The notes under the pieces were generated by a model. It worked only from the letters and a program-made list of their open reading frames with translations, ran no database searches and was not told the DNA's origin. A program made the translations under genes and the position numbers. Shown in pieces: positions 44,717 through 53,035 of a stretch of DNA of 64,000 bases; position 1 is the stretch's first letter, and each line of letters starts with the position of its first letter. Source of the DNA: Brevibacillus centrosporus (GTDB lineage: Bacteria; Bacillota; Bacilli; Brevibacillales; Brevibacillaceae); contig NZ_RHHP01000004.1 of the NCBI RefSeq assembly GCF_003710815.1, positions 34,850 to 98,849 on the forward strand, written 5' to 3'.

Positions 44717-44783
44717 TATACAACGTAAACGAGAGGAGAGCTGCCAGACAGATGGAAGATCTAGCTTTGTTGGCCAGCTATGA

Positions 44784-44930
44784 TCCCCTCATGGTAGACA
44801 GAAAAAAGTAAGCAACTTACCCTGTCTATGATAGGGGGATTATCCTATTGGAAAAACGTCATACCAAGGGATTTCGTGCACAATTCCGCTTGATACTTTT
44901 CACCAATCTCCGAGGACTTATTAGGCACGT
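44784..44930 (+). mobile_element. IS3-like left-end remnant (second copy)
   Basis: Begins with TCCCCTCATGGTAGACAG (44784-44801), identical to the remnant at 23286-23303 on the other strand. GGGGGATT and a TTG-started fragment (EKRHTKGFRAQFRL) follow, resembling an IS3 OrfA N-terminus, then a stop near 44930. Only the terminus remains. Confidence 0.5.
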
Positions 44931-44990
44931 ATGATCAGTCAGCAACCAAACTTTTGAAACAATTCAATATACTGTTTTTACGCCAGATAC

Positions 44991-45377
44991 TTATACTTCC
45001 TTTTGTAGCATCTCCACAAACTTTATATCGGCAGGAGCAAACAGATACTCTTGCAGCTGGCCACGCTCGACCCATCGGTACTCATCGTGGTCGACCAGCG
45101 ATATTTCACCGCAAATAAACTTTGCCATGTGAGCGAATAAACGAATGTGAGTAGACCCATAGAAATGGTCGTTAACTCCAAACGGCTCATATGGAGCGAT
45201 GGAGATATTCATCTCTTCCCGCAATTCTCTTTGCAGGCAAGCTTCAATCGTTTCGCCCTGCTCAATCTTACCTCCGGGGAATTCCCACATTCCTTCTTGT
45301 GATTTTCCCTTTTTGCGTCTTGCGATTAGTAGTTGGCCTTGGGCATTTTGGATTATGGCTGCGGCTACTTCGATCAT
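44991..45377 (-). CDS. MutT-type NUDIX hydrolase
   Basis: (Deoxy)nucleoside triphosphate pyrophosphohydrolase of 128 residues. The Nudix box spans about 35-57: GGKIEQGETIEACLQRELRE followed by EM, with catalytic glutamates in REXXEE form. MutT members remove 8-oxo-dGTP or other damaged or noncanonical NTPs. It starts 17 bases after the helicase-nuclease stop, so the pair is one transcript. This pairing with DUF3427 helicases recurs in other genomes as I recall, suggesting a joint role rather than plain housekeeping. Confidence 0.88.
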   Translation of the reverse strand: MIEVAAAIIQNAQGQLLIARRKKGKSQEGMWEFPGGKIEQGETIEACLQRELREEMNISIAPYEPFGVNDHFYGSTHIRLFAHMAKFICGEISLVDHDEYRWVERGQLQEYLFAPADIKFVEMLQKEV

Positions 45378-45394
45378 CTTCTTCTGTTCACTTC

Positions 45395-48300
45395 CTATAC
45401 GATTACCTTGTTAGCCACTGGTACGAGTGCTGGGGGCATTTCTTCTTTTAGTTGCCAGATCACGCTCATGGGTTTGCTACCTTCGTGTCTTACGTATTCG
45501 GCCTCTCCTAAGAAAATAAAAGGAGCTGTGTACTGATTTTCTTCTTTATATTCTCTCACAAAGAGCGCGATACGATTACCCGTTTTCATATGGTTGATAT
45601 ATCGTTGAGCCGTCACAGAATCCGAGGACGTACGACTCTGTGTCTGCCAATGGAAAAGTCTTTCGTTTATTGCGTAATCCTCGTAAAGCGTAGATGGCGA
45701 AAAATCTTTGTCTGACTTGTTCAGGGTAATGAAGAAAACATCTGTCTCTTTGTCTGCGAAATATTTAACTCCTTCACGGAAGCTAGGCGCCTTTTCTTCA
45801 TTCCAGTAACCGAATGCCGCTAGTATTTGATCCGTCGAATACGTACAATGGACGTCAAGCGGGCTTGGGTATGGGAATGGGTTTGGCTTGTCCACAAAGC
45901 TGATATGAGTGTAGTTGAATTTGAGGATATCTAGTATCTCCTCTCGGAAAACATCGCAAGAAATAATAAATTGTACGCCCTCTTCTACACTACCAAATCC
46001 TTGTTTCTTTGGCTCTGATCGATAGAACGTATAATAAAACATCGTGAGCATGATAAGTTCTTCTTCAGTTTGTAGCTCCTGCCCTCCTTCTAAGTAAGAA
46101 ATGAGGAATTTGAGGATTCGCCTCGAGTTGATGCTCAGCAAGGAGGGGATCCGTTTTATTAGTTTATCACCCTCAGCAAATTCAAATGGCTCCATCAATC
46201 CCGCCTCAACCATTAGCCCACGGAAGAACCGATTTCCGGTCCGACCACCATAGAATTCATGAATGCTTATTCCGTGGTAAGTCAAGAAATTCTCCAGGGT
46301 CAACTCTAAGCCTGAGTCATCGGTAAAATACTTGAGTTTGTTAACCAGATTTCTTCGTGTATTAGTTCCTTGTTTCAGATTTCGTAGAATGTATTCTTTC
46401 GCTTGTTTCTCTAACTGAATAAAACTACCTCTGGGTAAACTCGAAAACCCATGCTCTACATAGTGCTGAACAGAATGCTTTGTTTTCCCAGTAAGTGCCC
46501 GGAATTTTTCTTGGAAGCTATATTCATTGTGGGCTTGCCCAATGAAATCAAGTACGGTGAGACATTCCTTTCCATCCGCCAGTCGCAGTCCCCGACCTAA
46601 TTGTTGCAAGAAGACTGTCAAGCTATCTGTCGGACGTAGGAAAAGGATCGTATTCACTTCAGGGATATCCACTCCTTCGTTGTATAAATCCACCACAAAA
46701 ATCATCTTGATTTCTCCTCGAGCCAATCTATGCTTCGCTAGATTTCTACCTTCCTGAGGAGAATCAGCATGCAAAGCAAGCGAGGGAATTCCAGCCTCAT
46801 GAAACACTTTGGCCATATAGATGGCGTGATCCACACTCACACAGAACCCAAGCCCTTTTACGTCATCCAGATCGGTTACGTATTTTTTCAAACTATTGAT
46901 AATTTGCGATGCACGAATCTTGTTATTGGTATAGAGATTCTCCAATTCCATTAAATCGTAGCCCCGACGAGACCACTTCACTTGGGAAAGGTCAACACTA
47001 TCCGTCACTCCAAAATATTGAAAGGGGCTCAACAATTTTCGGTCGATGGCATCCGTCAGACGAATTTCAGCGGCGATCGTGTTCTCAAAGTAATGAAAAA
47101 TATCTTTCCCGTCCATCCGCTCTGGAGTTGCTGTTAGTCCTAGTAAAATCTTCGGTTCATAATAGGATAAAAGCTTTTGGTACGAAGGTGCCGCTGCATG
47201 GTGAAACTCATCTACCACAATATAGTCATAGAAATTTGGCGTAGTGATGTCAGCAAGCTTCATTGAGTTAAAGCTCTGGATGCTGATAAACAAATAATCG
47301 ATCGACTGCGCCTGATTACTTCCCACCTGCAATTCGCCAAAATTTAAGTCCTTCAAAATATACCGAAATGTATCCCGGCTTTGTTTCAAGATCTCTTCAC
47401 GATGCGCGATAAATAGAAGTCGCGCACGAGTATTGTTCTGTGCAAAACGTTTGTAATCAAAAGCAGAAATAACTGTCTTTCCTACACCAGTAGCAGCGAC
47501 TACTAGATTTTTCATCTTGCCATACAGACTTCGTTGGGCTGCGAGCTTTTCGAGTACTTCCTTCTGGTAATCAAACGGAGTAATTTCGAAACCAAAATGG
47601 AGATCATTCTTTTCTTTCTCTTTCTTCTTGAGAGCTTGTTTGAGCTGCTGTTCATGCTCGGCGTCATTTGCCCGGAAGGTCTTGAACTCCCTGTCATTCC
47701 AGTAACTTTCGAAGGTTGCTTCGATCTTTTTTAGTACATCGTAGGAGTCTTTTTCCGTTACCTTCACGTTCCACTCGAGCCCACTCGTCAGTGCTGGATT
47801 CGAAAGATTGGACGAGCCAACATACGCCGTGGTAAAGCCCGTATCTCGCTTGAAAACATAGGCTTTTGCATGTAAACGAGTACGGTCGCTATCATAGGAT
47901 ACCTTCAATTCCGTGTTTGGTAGCTTGCTCAATTCCGTTACAGCCTTGTAATCTGTAGCTTCCATATACGTAGTCGTAATGACTCGCAGTTGCCCACCAT
48001 TTGCCGTGAATTGTTCCAACCGTTCCATGAGACACCGAAGACCGCTCCACTTGATAAACGAAACGAGCAGATCAATACGGTCTGCTGTCACGATTTCGTG
48101 TTGGAGTTCATTCATCATGTTGGGCTCTGAGTGTGACCCCGTGAATAACGAGCTTTGTGATAACGGAGTGGCTGGTCGTGTTGGTTTGTCTTCTTTGATG
48201 CTTCTTATGCTGTTTACTTTGGAATAGACGTATGTGAGGATTTCTCCCTGTTCATCAAGCTTTAGATCTTCCAAGTCCTCTTCGTCGAGAGCGTTCTTTA

Positions 48301-48541
48301 ATGTAGCGATAATTTCGTTGCATGTGTGGATCTGTGCCAGGACTGCTTCTTCATCGGACGACTGTTCTCGAATTAGTTTGAGGGCTTTGCGCGTAACCGT
48401 AGATATGTAGTTGGAGAGGAGTTTTCTTGCCTCTTCGGCGTCTAGTGGTTCTTTGCCGATTTGGTATAAACTTGGGTCTAGGGTGGATAGGTGCTTTAAC
48501 GTTGAGTTGTTGATTAGTTGTTCGTATAGGCCTTGTTTCAT
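45395..48541 (-). CDS. PLD-nuclease/SF2 helicase/DUF3427 protein
   Basis: Multidomain protein of 1,048 residues. A helical N-terminus is followed by a phospholipase-D-type nuclease domain (about 135-285; HxK in RLHAKAYVF near 224-226 and GSSNLSN). The SF2 helicase has Walker A VAATGVGKTVIS near 350, DEFHHAA (DEAH-like), GLTATPER and a C-terminal helicase lobe with QLGRGLRLADGK. DUF3427 occupies the last third. ATG at 48541 with GAGGTG. Combination of DNA translocase and nuclease beside a MutT gene in a defence-rich island suggests an anti-mobile-element or DNA-processing role. Confidence 0.9.
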   Translation of the reverse strand: MKQGLYEQLINNSTLKHLSTLDPSLYQIGKEPLDAEEARKLLSNYISTVTRKALKLIREQSSDEEAVLAQIHTCNEIIATLKNALDEEDLEDLKLDEQGEILTYVYSKVNSIRSIKEDKPTRPATPLSQSSLFTGSHSEPNMMNELQHEIVTADRIDLLVSFIKWSGLRCLMERLEQFTANGGQLRVITTTYMEATDYKAVTELSKLPNTELKVSYDSDRTRLHAKAYVFKRDTGFTTAYVGSSNLSNPALTSGLEWNVKVTEKDSYDVLKKIEATFESYWNDREFKTFRANDAEHEQQLKQALKKKEKEKNDLHFGFEITPFDYQKEVLEKLAAQRSLYGKMKNLVVAATGVGKTVISAFDYKRFAQNNTRARLLFIAHREEILKQSRDTFRYILKDLNFGELQVGSNQAQSIDYLFISIQSFNSMKLADITTPNFYDYIVVDEFHHAAAPSYQKLLSYYEPKILLGLTATPERMDGKDIFHYFENTIAAEIRLTDAIDRKLLSPFQYFGVTDSVDLSQVKWSRRGYDLMELENLYTNNKIRASQIINSLKKYVTDLDDVKGLGFCVSVDHAIYMAKVFHEAGIPSLALHADSPQEGRNLAKHRLARGEIKMIFVVDLYNEGVDIPEVNTILFLRPTDSLTVFLQQLGRGLRLADGKECLTVLDFIGQAHNEYSFQEKFRALTGKTKHSVQHYVEHGFSSLPRGSFIQLEKQAKEYILRNLKQGTNTRRNLVNKLKYFTDDSGLELTLENFLTYHGISIHEFYGGRTGNRFFRGLMVEAGLMEPFEFAEGDKLIKRIPSLLSINSRRILKFLISYLEGGQELQTEEELIMLTMFYYTFYRSEPKKQGFGSVEEGVQFIISCDVFREEILDILKFNYTHISFVDKPNPFPYPSPLDVHCTYSTDQILAAFGYWNEEKAPSFREGVKYFADKETDVFFITLNKSDKDFSPSTLYEDYAINERLFHWQTQSRTSSDSVTAQRYINHMKTGNRIALFVREYKEENQYTAPFIFLGEAEYVRHEGSKPMSVIWQLKEEMPPALVPVANKVIV

Positions 48542-48634
48542 GGGGCACCTCAAGGAATATTATTTAGTGCTAAGTTTTTATCAAAACGATATGAAAGAAC
48601 CAGCATCTCACAATTGATTTAAAGGTCCTATTAT

Positions 48635-49501
48635 TTAGATATATCTTGCTGTGCCTCTAAAGACTTCTCGTACGTGCCAGTGTTTAAAAGAATCCTTGGG
48701 AGCATAGTCTGGACGGATAGGCTTGCGGAGTGATGTTCCATGGTATCTCATTAACCATTCCTCGAAGCCATTCGTACCATGTGCCTCCTCTGATACGAGT
48801 AAGCAATCCTCGTTTGAAATCGTAAATACTCCTCTATCAAACATTTTATGATGCAGGGAGCATAACGCTATCCCATTCTCTTCACAATCCGGTCCACCTA
48901 CTTGATGCCATTTGATGTGCGCTGCTTCGATGGCAACTATGTTCCTACCTAGACGAACATTAAAGCCACATACAGCACAGCTATATTCATATGCTCTCAG
49001 TATTCTTTCTCTGAAATTAGGATCTCGATGTTTCTTTTTAAAATAACTGAAAGTAAGACCTGTTTCCTCCAGGATATCGTCATGCATGGTATCCGGAAAA
49101 TGTTCATTTAATATTTGCGAAGCTAGTTCCGGAACAAATTGATTGTTACTTTTTAGAAAGTCAACTACCTCAGGGATGAATCCACCTACAATTCTTTCTG
49201 TAAGTAGTTGCTTGTCGCTGAAGCTCTTTTTATCAACAGACGAAGATAATTGCCACAAACCATCTCCCACTAGCCGAACAAAGGGCTCTTCCGGATGATA
49301 AGACTTCCTTGCGGGTCCAAATTCTATAAGCAAATGCTTTAGTTTCTCTCTTACTTCCTCATATGGGAGAGCTACTCTTTCTCCGTTTTGGAATTGTCCA
49401 AGCGCATAAAGAATTAATAACGGCTTGTGCGGTGCTCTTTGTCCGTTCTTTTTCCAGACGGAAATGGCTGAAAGCTTATTTTTTAGTTCTGTTATGTTCA
49501 T
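48635..49501 (-). CDS. HNH restriction endonuclease, probably phosphorothioate-DNA dependent (SBD-HNH)
   Basis: Protein of 288 residues. The N-terminal half starts with NGQRAPHKPLLILYALGQF, the pattern of sulfur-binding-domain (SBD) restriction enzymes such as ScoMcrA relatives. The C-terminal HNH nuclease (about 170-240) has CAVCG, AAHIKWHQVGG, NGIALCSLHHKMFDRG. Type IV enzymes of this class cut DNA carrying phosphorothioate modification; no dnd genes are in the window, consistent with restriction of modified incoming DNA. It is a stand-alone gene with an extended -10 TGGTATACT at 49587-49595. Confidence 0.8.
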   Translation of the reverse strand: MNITELKNKLSAISVWKKNGQRAPHKPLLILYALGQFQNGERVALPYEEVREKLKHLLIEFGPARKSYHPEEPFVRLVGDGLWQLSSSVDKKSFSDKQLLTERIVGGFIPEVVDFLKSNNQFVPELASQILNEHFPDTMHDDILEETGLTFSYFKKKHRDPNFRERILRAYEYSCAVCGFNVRLGRNIVAIEAAHIKWHQVGGPDCEENGIALCSLHHKMFDRGVFTISNEDCLLVSEEAHGTNGFEEWLMRYHGTSLRKPIRPDYAPKDSFKHWHVREVFRGTARYI

Positions 49502-49586
49502 TCACCGATCACCCTATTTTAGGCATATCTGTTTTTAATAATTTTCCTGTGATTTCGGATCTGCAGTAAAGAAATAGGCCTATTTT

Positions 49587-49595
49587 AGTATACCA
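49587..49595 (-). promoter_or_regulatory. Putative extended -10 promoter of the HNH gene
   Basis: On the minus strand TGG followed by TATACT, about 85 bases before the HNH start. A -35 is weak. The rest of the 49502-50107 interval holds no gene, only IS-associated DNA and terminators. Confidence 0.4.
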
Positions 49596-49679
49596 TATTA
49601 TTCCTTTATATCTTTTGAGTGGGAACTAATATTAATGATATGATTTTTTGAACTGTACTTAAATTACACAGCCATTCAC

Positions 49680-49714
49680 ATAAAAAATGCTACCCAAATC
49701 AATGAGTAGCATTT
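49680..49714 (-). terminator. Intrinsic terminator in the IS-derived intergenic region
   Basis: Arms AAATGCTAC (49685-49693) and GTAGCATTT (49706-49714), followed by TTT on the minus strand. It would shield the HNH gene from transcription coming from the transposase remnant. Confidence 0.65.
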
Positions 49715-50030
49715 CGTCAATTTTGCTGAACGGGAAACCTGTCAATCTAAGTTACTGACAATATGTCGGTAGTTCAATCAGTTTGTTGTGTCAAATTTCT
49801 AAAGAAAACCAGTCATGAAAATGGCCTAGAATGGAGCCTTTGTCGTTAGAAAATCTATATAGGCATTCCATTCAAAAATCCAAATATCGCACTTCGAAAT
49901 GCCACCCAAAACTAAAGAAAGCGAGGAATTTCCTAATCGATATTCCATAGACAAAAAAAGAAAAAACCCTGATTTCTCAAGGCCACTGAAGAACTTACAC
50001 TTTTTCAGGACAACAAAAATGGAACGAAAC

Positions 50031-50077
50031 AAAAGACGACCGTTATCCCGATTTTTTGGAGTAATGGTCGTCTTTTT
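50031..50077 (-). terminator. Terminator at the end of the IS1182-type transposase remnant
   Basis: Arms AAAAGACGACC (50031-50041) and GGTCGTCTTTT (50066-50076), followed by T-rich DNA on the minus strand, 31 bases beyond the transposase stop. Confidence 0.75.
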
Positions 50078-50107
50078 CCTGCCCAACTGTGGTAGGTGGA
50101 TGGTTTC

Positions 50108-51198
50108 TTACTTCATCAGCTTCAATATTCTTTTCACATTTACAGTAAAGATCGCCATCGCACCTTGTAACTCCATGCCAACAAGACCCGAAGATGACGC
50201 TACGTCATACCCGTGTCTGTGTTTGAGTTCGCTGTTCTTCGCTTCAATTTTGTATCGTTCCTTCGCTTTTTCTCTGAAGTACTCACTTTCCTGAAACTCC
50301 ATTTGTTCGGTGTGTTCGGTGGATTTTATACTCACCGAGTAGGTTTTGCTTTTCGCACCTTCGGTGTAGCATCCTTCCTTCAAGGGACATCTCTTGCACG
50401 TTTCCACATCAAAGTAATAGGTATCTGTTTGGTTGTTGCCGACTCCTTTCTTTCCTTGCCGCGCTTTCCGGACCGCGAGATGGCCAGCCTTGCACACATA
50501 CATTCCCGCATCTTTATTGAACTGGAATTCGTCTTCTCTCTTACGAGCTCTTTGCGTAATAAGTGGATTCAATTTGGCGACCAATTCTATGTCATTGCTG
50601 CTGCTGTACGTAATGTTATCTCTTTCCGAGTAGGCAGTATCTCCAATTACCGTTTTGACTTCCATACCGGCTGTCTTGCTTTTTTCGATCAGCGTCTGCA
50701 ACTGCTTGCCGTCATTCTTTTCGCCCGTCGTCCAACGGCTGCCGTTATAATCCGTTCTTCGGTCATAGCCATGTGAGTTTTGTATCCAAAAAATGCGGAG
50801 TCCGCGCTCTTGTGACCTACCCTTGCATCCTGGTCTTCAGAGATTCGGAGCTGCTCCAGGTCATCTGAGATCGTTTCTTTCAACAGATTCAGCGGTTCTT
50901 TTATTTTGGGAAGCTGACAAATGCCTCCTTCAGCTTCCAGTACGGCGATGAGTTTTTGGCAGTAGCCAATTTCGTCCTCCAGAACACCTGAGGTGTTCTT
51001 TGCTGGGAACTTTGCTTTCAAGGATTCATTAACCTTGTAGACGGCTTTCCTCAGTTTTCGAGAGCGGTCCAGCAAGATTTCTCTCGGGGATTTCTGGTTG
51101 TAGCGAGCTTTCGTATGAGTCGCATCCCCCACCCTGTCAATTTGAATAGAGTCGTTTCCGTCTGTTTCCTGAAATTCCCGAAAATCCAGTTGTATCAA
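50108..51198 (-). pseudogene. IS1182-family transposase, 5'-truncated and frameshifted
   Basis: Two overlapping frames make up the C-terminal two thirds of one DDE transposase. The first (51198 down to about 50725) has the family region KSADSAFFGYKTHMAM; the second (to 50108) contains VIGDTAYSERDNI, the Cys cluster CKRCPLKEGCY and the EAKNSELKHRHGYD segment with the last catalytic Glu. They join cleanly if one base is restored near 50728. The N-terminal ~170 residues are absent upstream of about 51200. No intact terminal repeats were identified. Confidence 0.8.
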
Positions 51199-51478
51199 GG
51201 GTTTTCGGGTGTTTAATAGATTGAAAGTTTACGCTTGTTTCCTGTGATCTTCTGTAGTGGGTGACCATTTTGTGACCAAAATGAGATTACTAGAGTTTGA
51301 CGTTTCAAATTCACTCAAATTATAAATTGAAAGTTAAGTATTTTTTGGGGATTTAAAGTTTCTAGAACAAATCCAGAATATCCATGTCTTTTTGCTAATT
51401 ACTCAAGAAAATACCTCAAGGATTTATGAGCTTATTGGCTTAATTCCTCTTATCGAAAATACCATATTTCTAGTATAA
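51199..51478. other. Intergenic AT-rich region, no gene seen
   Basis: About 280 bases between the broken transposase and the exonuclease stop. It has a short palindrome-like TGACCATTTTGTGACCAAAA near 51267 but no coding frame, clear promoter or IS end. Confidence 0.4.
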
Positions 51479-52087
51479 TTATGCGTACTTGATATTTAGA
51501 GATTTTAATGTTGCATAAGATGGGTACCATAACGGAGGACCATATTTAGATAAATATCCTAACTGATTTATATACTTTTTTACTGGTTCTTCCTCATTCA
51601 ATTTGACCAGTAATTCCCAACAGCCTTCTACGTCTTTAAGGGCCCGATGCGACTCATTCATATCGATGCCATAGCGTTGACACATATTTCTTAAAGAGTG
51701 AGGATACACATGTCGATCACGACAAATGGTCAGCGTATCGATAAAATGATTGCTGAAGGTTCTTCCGGCATGCCTTAATAAGGCGAAATGAAGAAAACTG
51801 AGATCAAAAGCTGCATTATGGGCGACAATTATATTGCTACCTATGAAACGATTTAATATCCTAATTGCGGTTTCTTCAGAAAGGCCATTTTGCAAATCGG
51901 AAGACTGTATTCCTGTAATTTCAGTAATTTTAGGTTTAAGTTCCCCATCAAAATGAATCAGTGTGATGTATTGACTGATAATCTTACCTTCATGACAACG
52001 AATGGCTGCAATTTCTATAATTCGATCGTTTTTTGGATCCAAGCCGGATGTTTCAAAATCTAGAACCGTAATGTTGGATAAGTCCAT
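51479..52087 (-). CDS. DEDDh 3'-5' exonuclease (DnaQ/epsilon-like)
   Basis: Exonuclease of 202 residues. The DEDDh residues are visible: Asp10 and Glu12 in LDFETSGLD, Asp95 in HNAAFDLSF, His147 and Asp152 in SHRALKD. Such enzymes degrade ssDNA or RNA 3' ends and proofread polymerases. ATG at 52087 (GGGGGG upstream) lies 39 bases after the nitrilase stop; third gene of the reverse-transcriptase operon. A trimming or proofreading role on RT-made cDNA is an inference. Stand-alone DnaQ-like genes are common, so coupling rests on operon position. Confidence 0.88.
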   Translation of the reverse strand: MDLSNITVLDFETSGLDPKNDRIIEIAAIRCHEGKIISQYITLIHFDGELKPKITEITGIQSSDLQNGLSEETAIRILNRFIGSNIIVAHNAAFDLSFLHFALLRHAGRTFSNHFIDTLTICRDRHVYPHSLRNMCQRYGIDMNESHRALKDVEGCWELLVKLNEEEPVKKYINQLGYLSKYGPPLWYPSYATLKSLNIKYA

Positions 52088-52126
52088 CTTTTTGCCCCCC
52101 ATAAACTATCTAACCGGAATCATAGG

Positions 52127-53035
52127 CTATAACAACTTTCTGAACTTACCAAAATCAGGGGGACGTTTAATAAATTTATTCTTGCCGTTTTGATCTTTAT
52201 CAGAAATTCCTTGTTGAGCTTGGTATATAGATTTTATTGGTAATTCGATTGTAACAGTAGCATCAATTTGATTTCCCTTCAATCGCATTACATCTCTTTT
52301 ATAATGTTCACGAAAAGGAGAAAACCCCAAAGAGCTACCGTAGTTACCTGTATTGCAAATTATAACATTACATAACAACAGCCGCTGCAATGAATCTGCG
52401 ATAGAAGCAAATCCTTCAACATCAGTGTTATACGCAACAACAAATAATGTCTGCACCTTTGACTGCAACAGAAATTGGATAGGTAGATTCAACAAGTCAG
52501 CACAAATAAGGACCGCCCAGTCTCCAACCTCTTGACTTTGAAACAAATATATCTTATTTCCATGCTGAAATCTTAGTCCTGCCGCCTGCAGCATTTTTTC
52601 CTCCTCATCTGCAGGCATAATTTTTGGAACGACAATAATATTTGCGTTTTTCTCTCGAACTTCCACTTCTTTTTCGTTATGTCCAATGACGGACGGTATG
52701 GCAATGAATGCATCATTATTAACGGGAGTGTCAGACTCATTTACGGAAGCAGAAAACGGTCCAAATTCCAACCCACCTATAATAATAAAACGGTTCTCTC
52801 TGCATACTGCTCTTACATATGTATACAATTGTTCCCTGGGGAGGAAAAATTCTGGAAAAACAAGAAAGTCCGATTTGTCCTGTTTAGCGGTTTCTACAGC
52901 TTTGTAGAAGAAATCCAGCTGCTTCGCTGGATTCTGGAAACGATACCGCCTTGAACGATCATACCATGTATTAAATTCTCCAGGATGCCCCGCTTGTGCT
53001 ACGGTAATCTTTATTGTTTCCCTCATAGAATTCAT
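52127..53035 (-). CDS. Carbon-nitrogen hydrolase (nitrilase superfamily), RT-associated
   Basis: Nitrilase-fold protein of 302 residues with the Glu-Lys-Cys triad: Glu62 in VFPEFFLP, Lys138 in VVPKIM, Cys178 in LICADLL. Small-molecule amidase chemistry is expected; the substrate is unknown. ATG at 53035 follows AAAGGACGG and overlaps the reverse transcriptase stop by 4 bp (ATGA), so translation is coupled. Nitrilase domains are a known partner, fused or separate, of UG-type defence reverse transcriptases (DRT1 and relatives), which makes this assignment functional rather than accidental. Confidence 0.88.
   Translation of the reverse strand: MNSMRETIKITVAQAGHPGEFNTWYDRSRRYRFQNPAKQLDFFYKAVETAKQDKSDFLVFPEFFLPREQLYTYVRAVCRENRFIIIGGLEFGPFSASVNESDTPVNNDAFIAIPSVIGHNEKEVEVREKNANIIVVPKIMPADEEEKMLQAAGLRFQHGNKIYLFQSQEVGDWAVLICADLLNLPIQFLLQSKVQTLFVVAYNTDVEGFASIADSLQRLLLCNVIICNTGNYGSSLGFSPFREHYKRDVMRLKGNQIDATVTIELPIKSIYQAQQGISDKDQNGKNKFIKRPPDFGKFRKLL

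Noticed and set aside
49899..50294. Plus-strand frame of 131 codons
   Set aside because: Lies antisense to the transposase remnant and its terminator, no ribosome-binding site, no family pattern.
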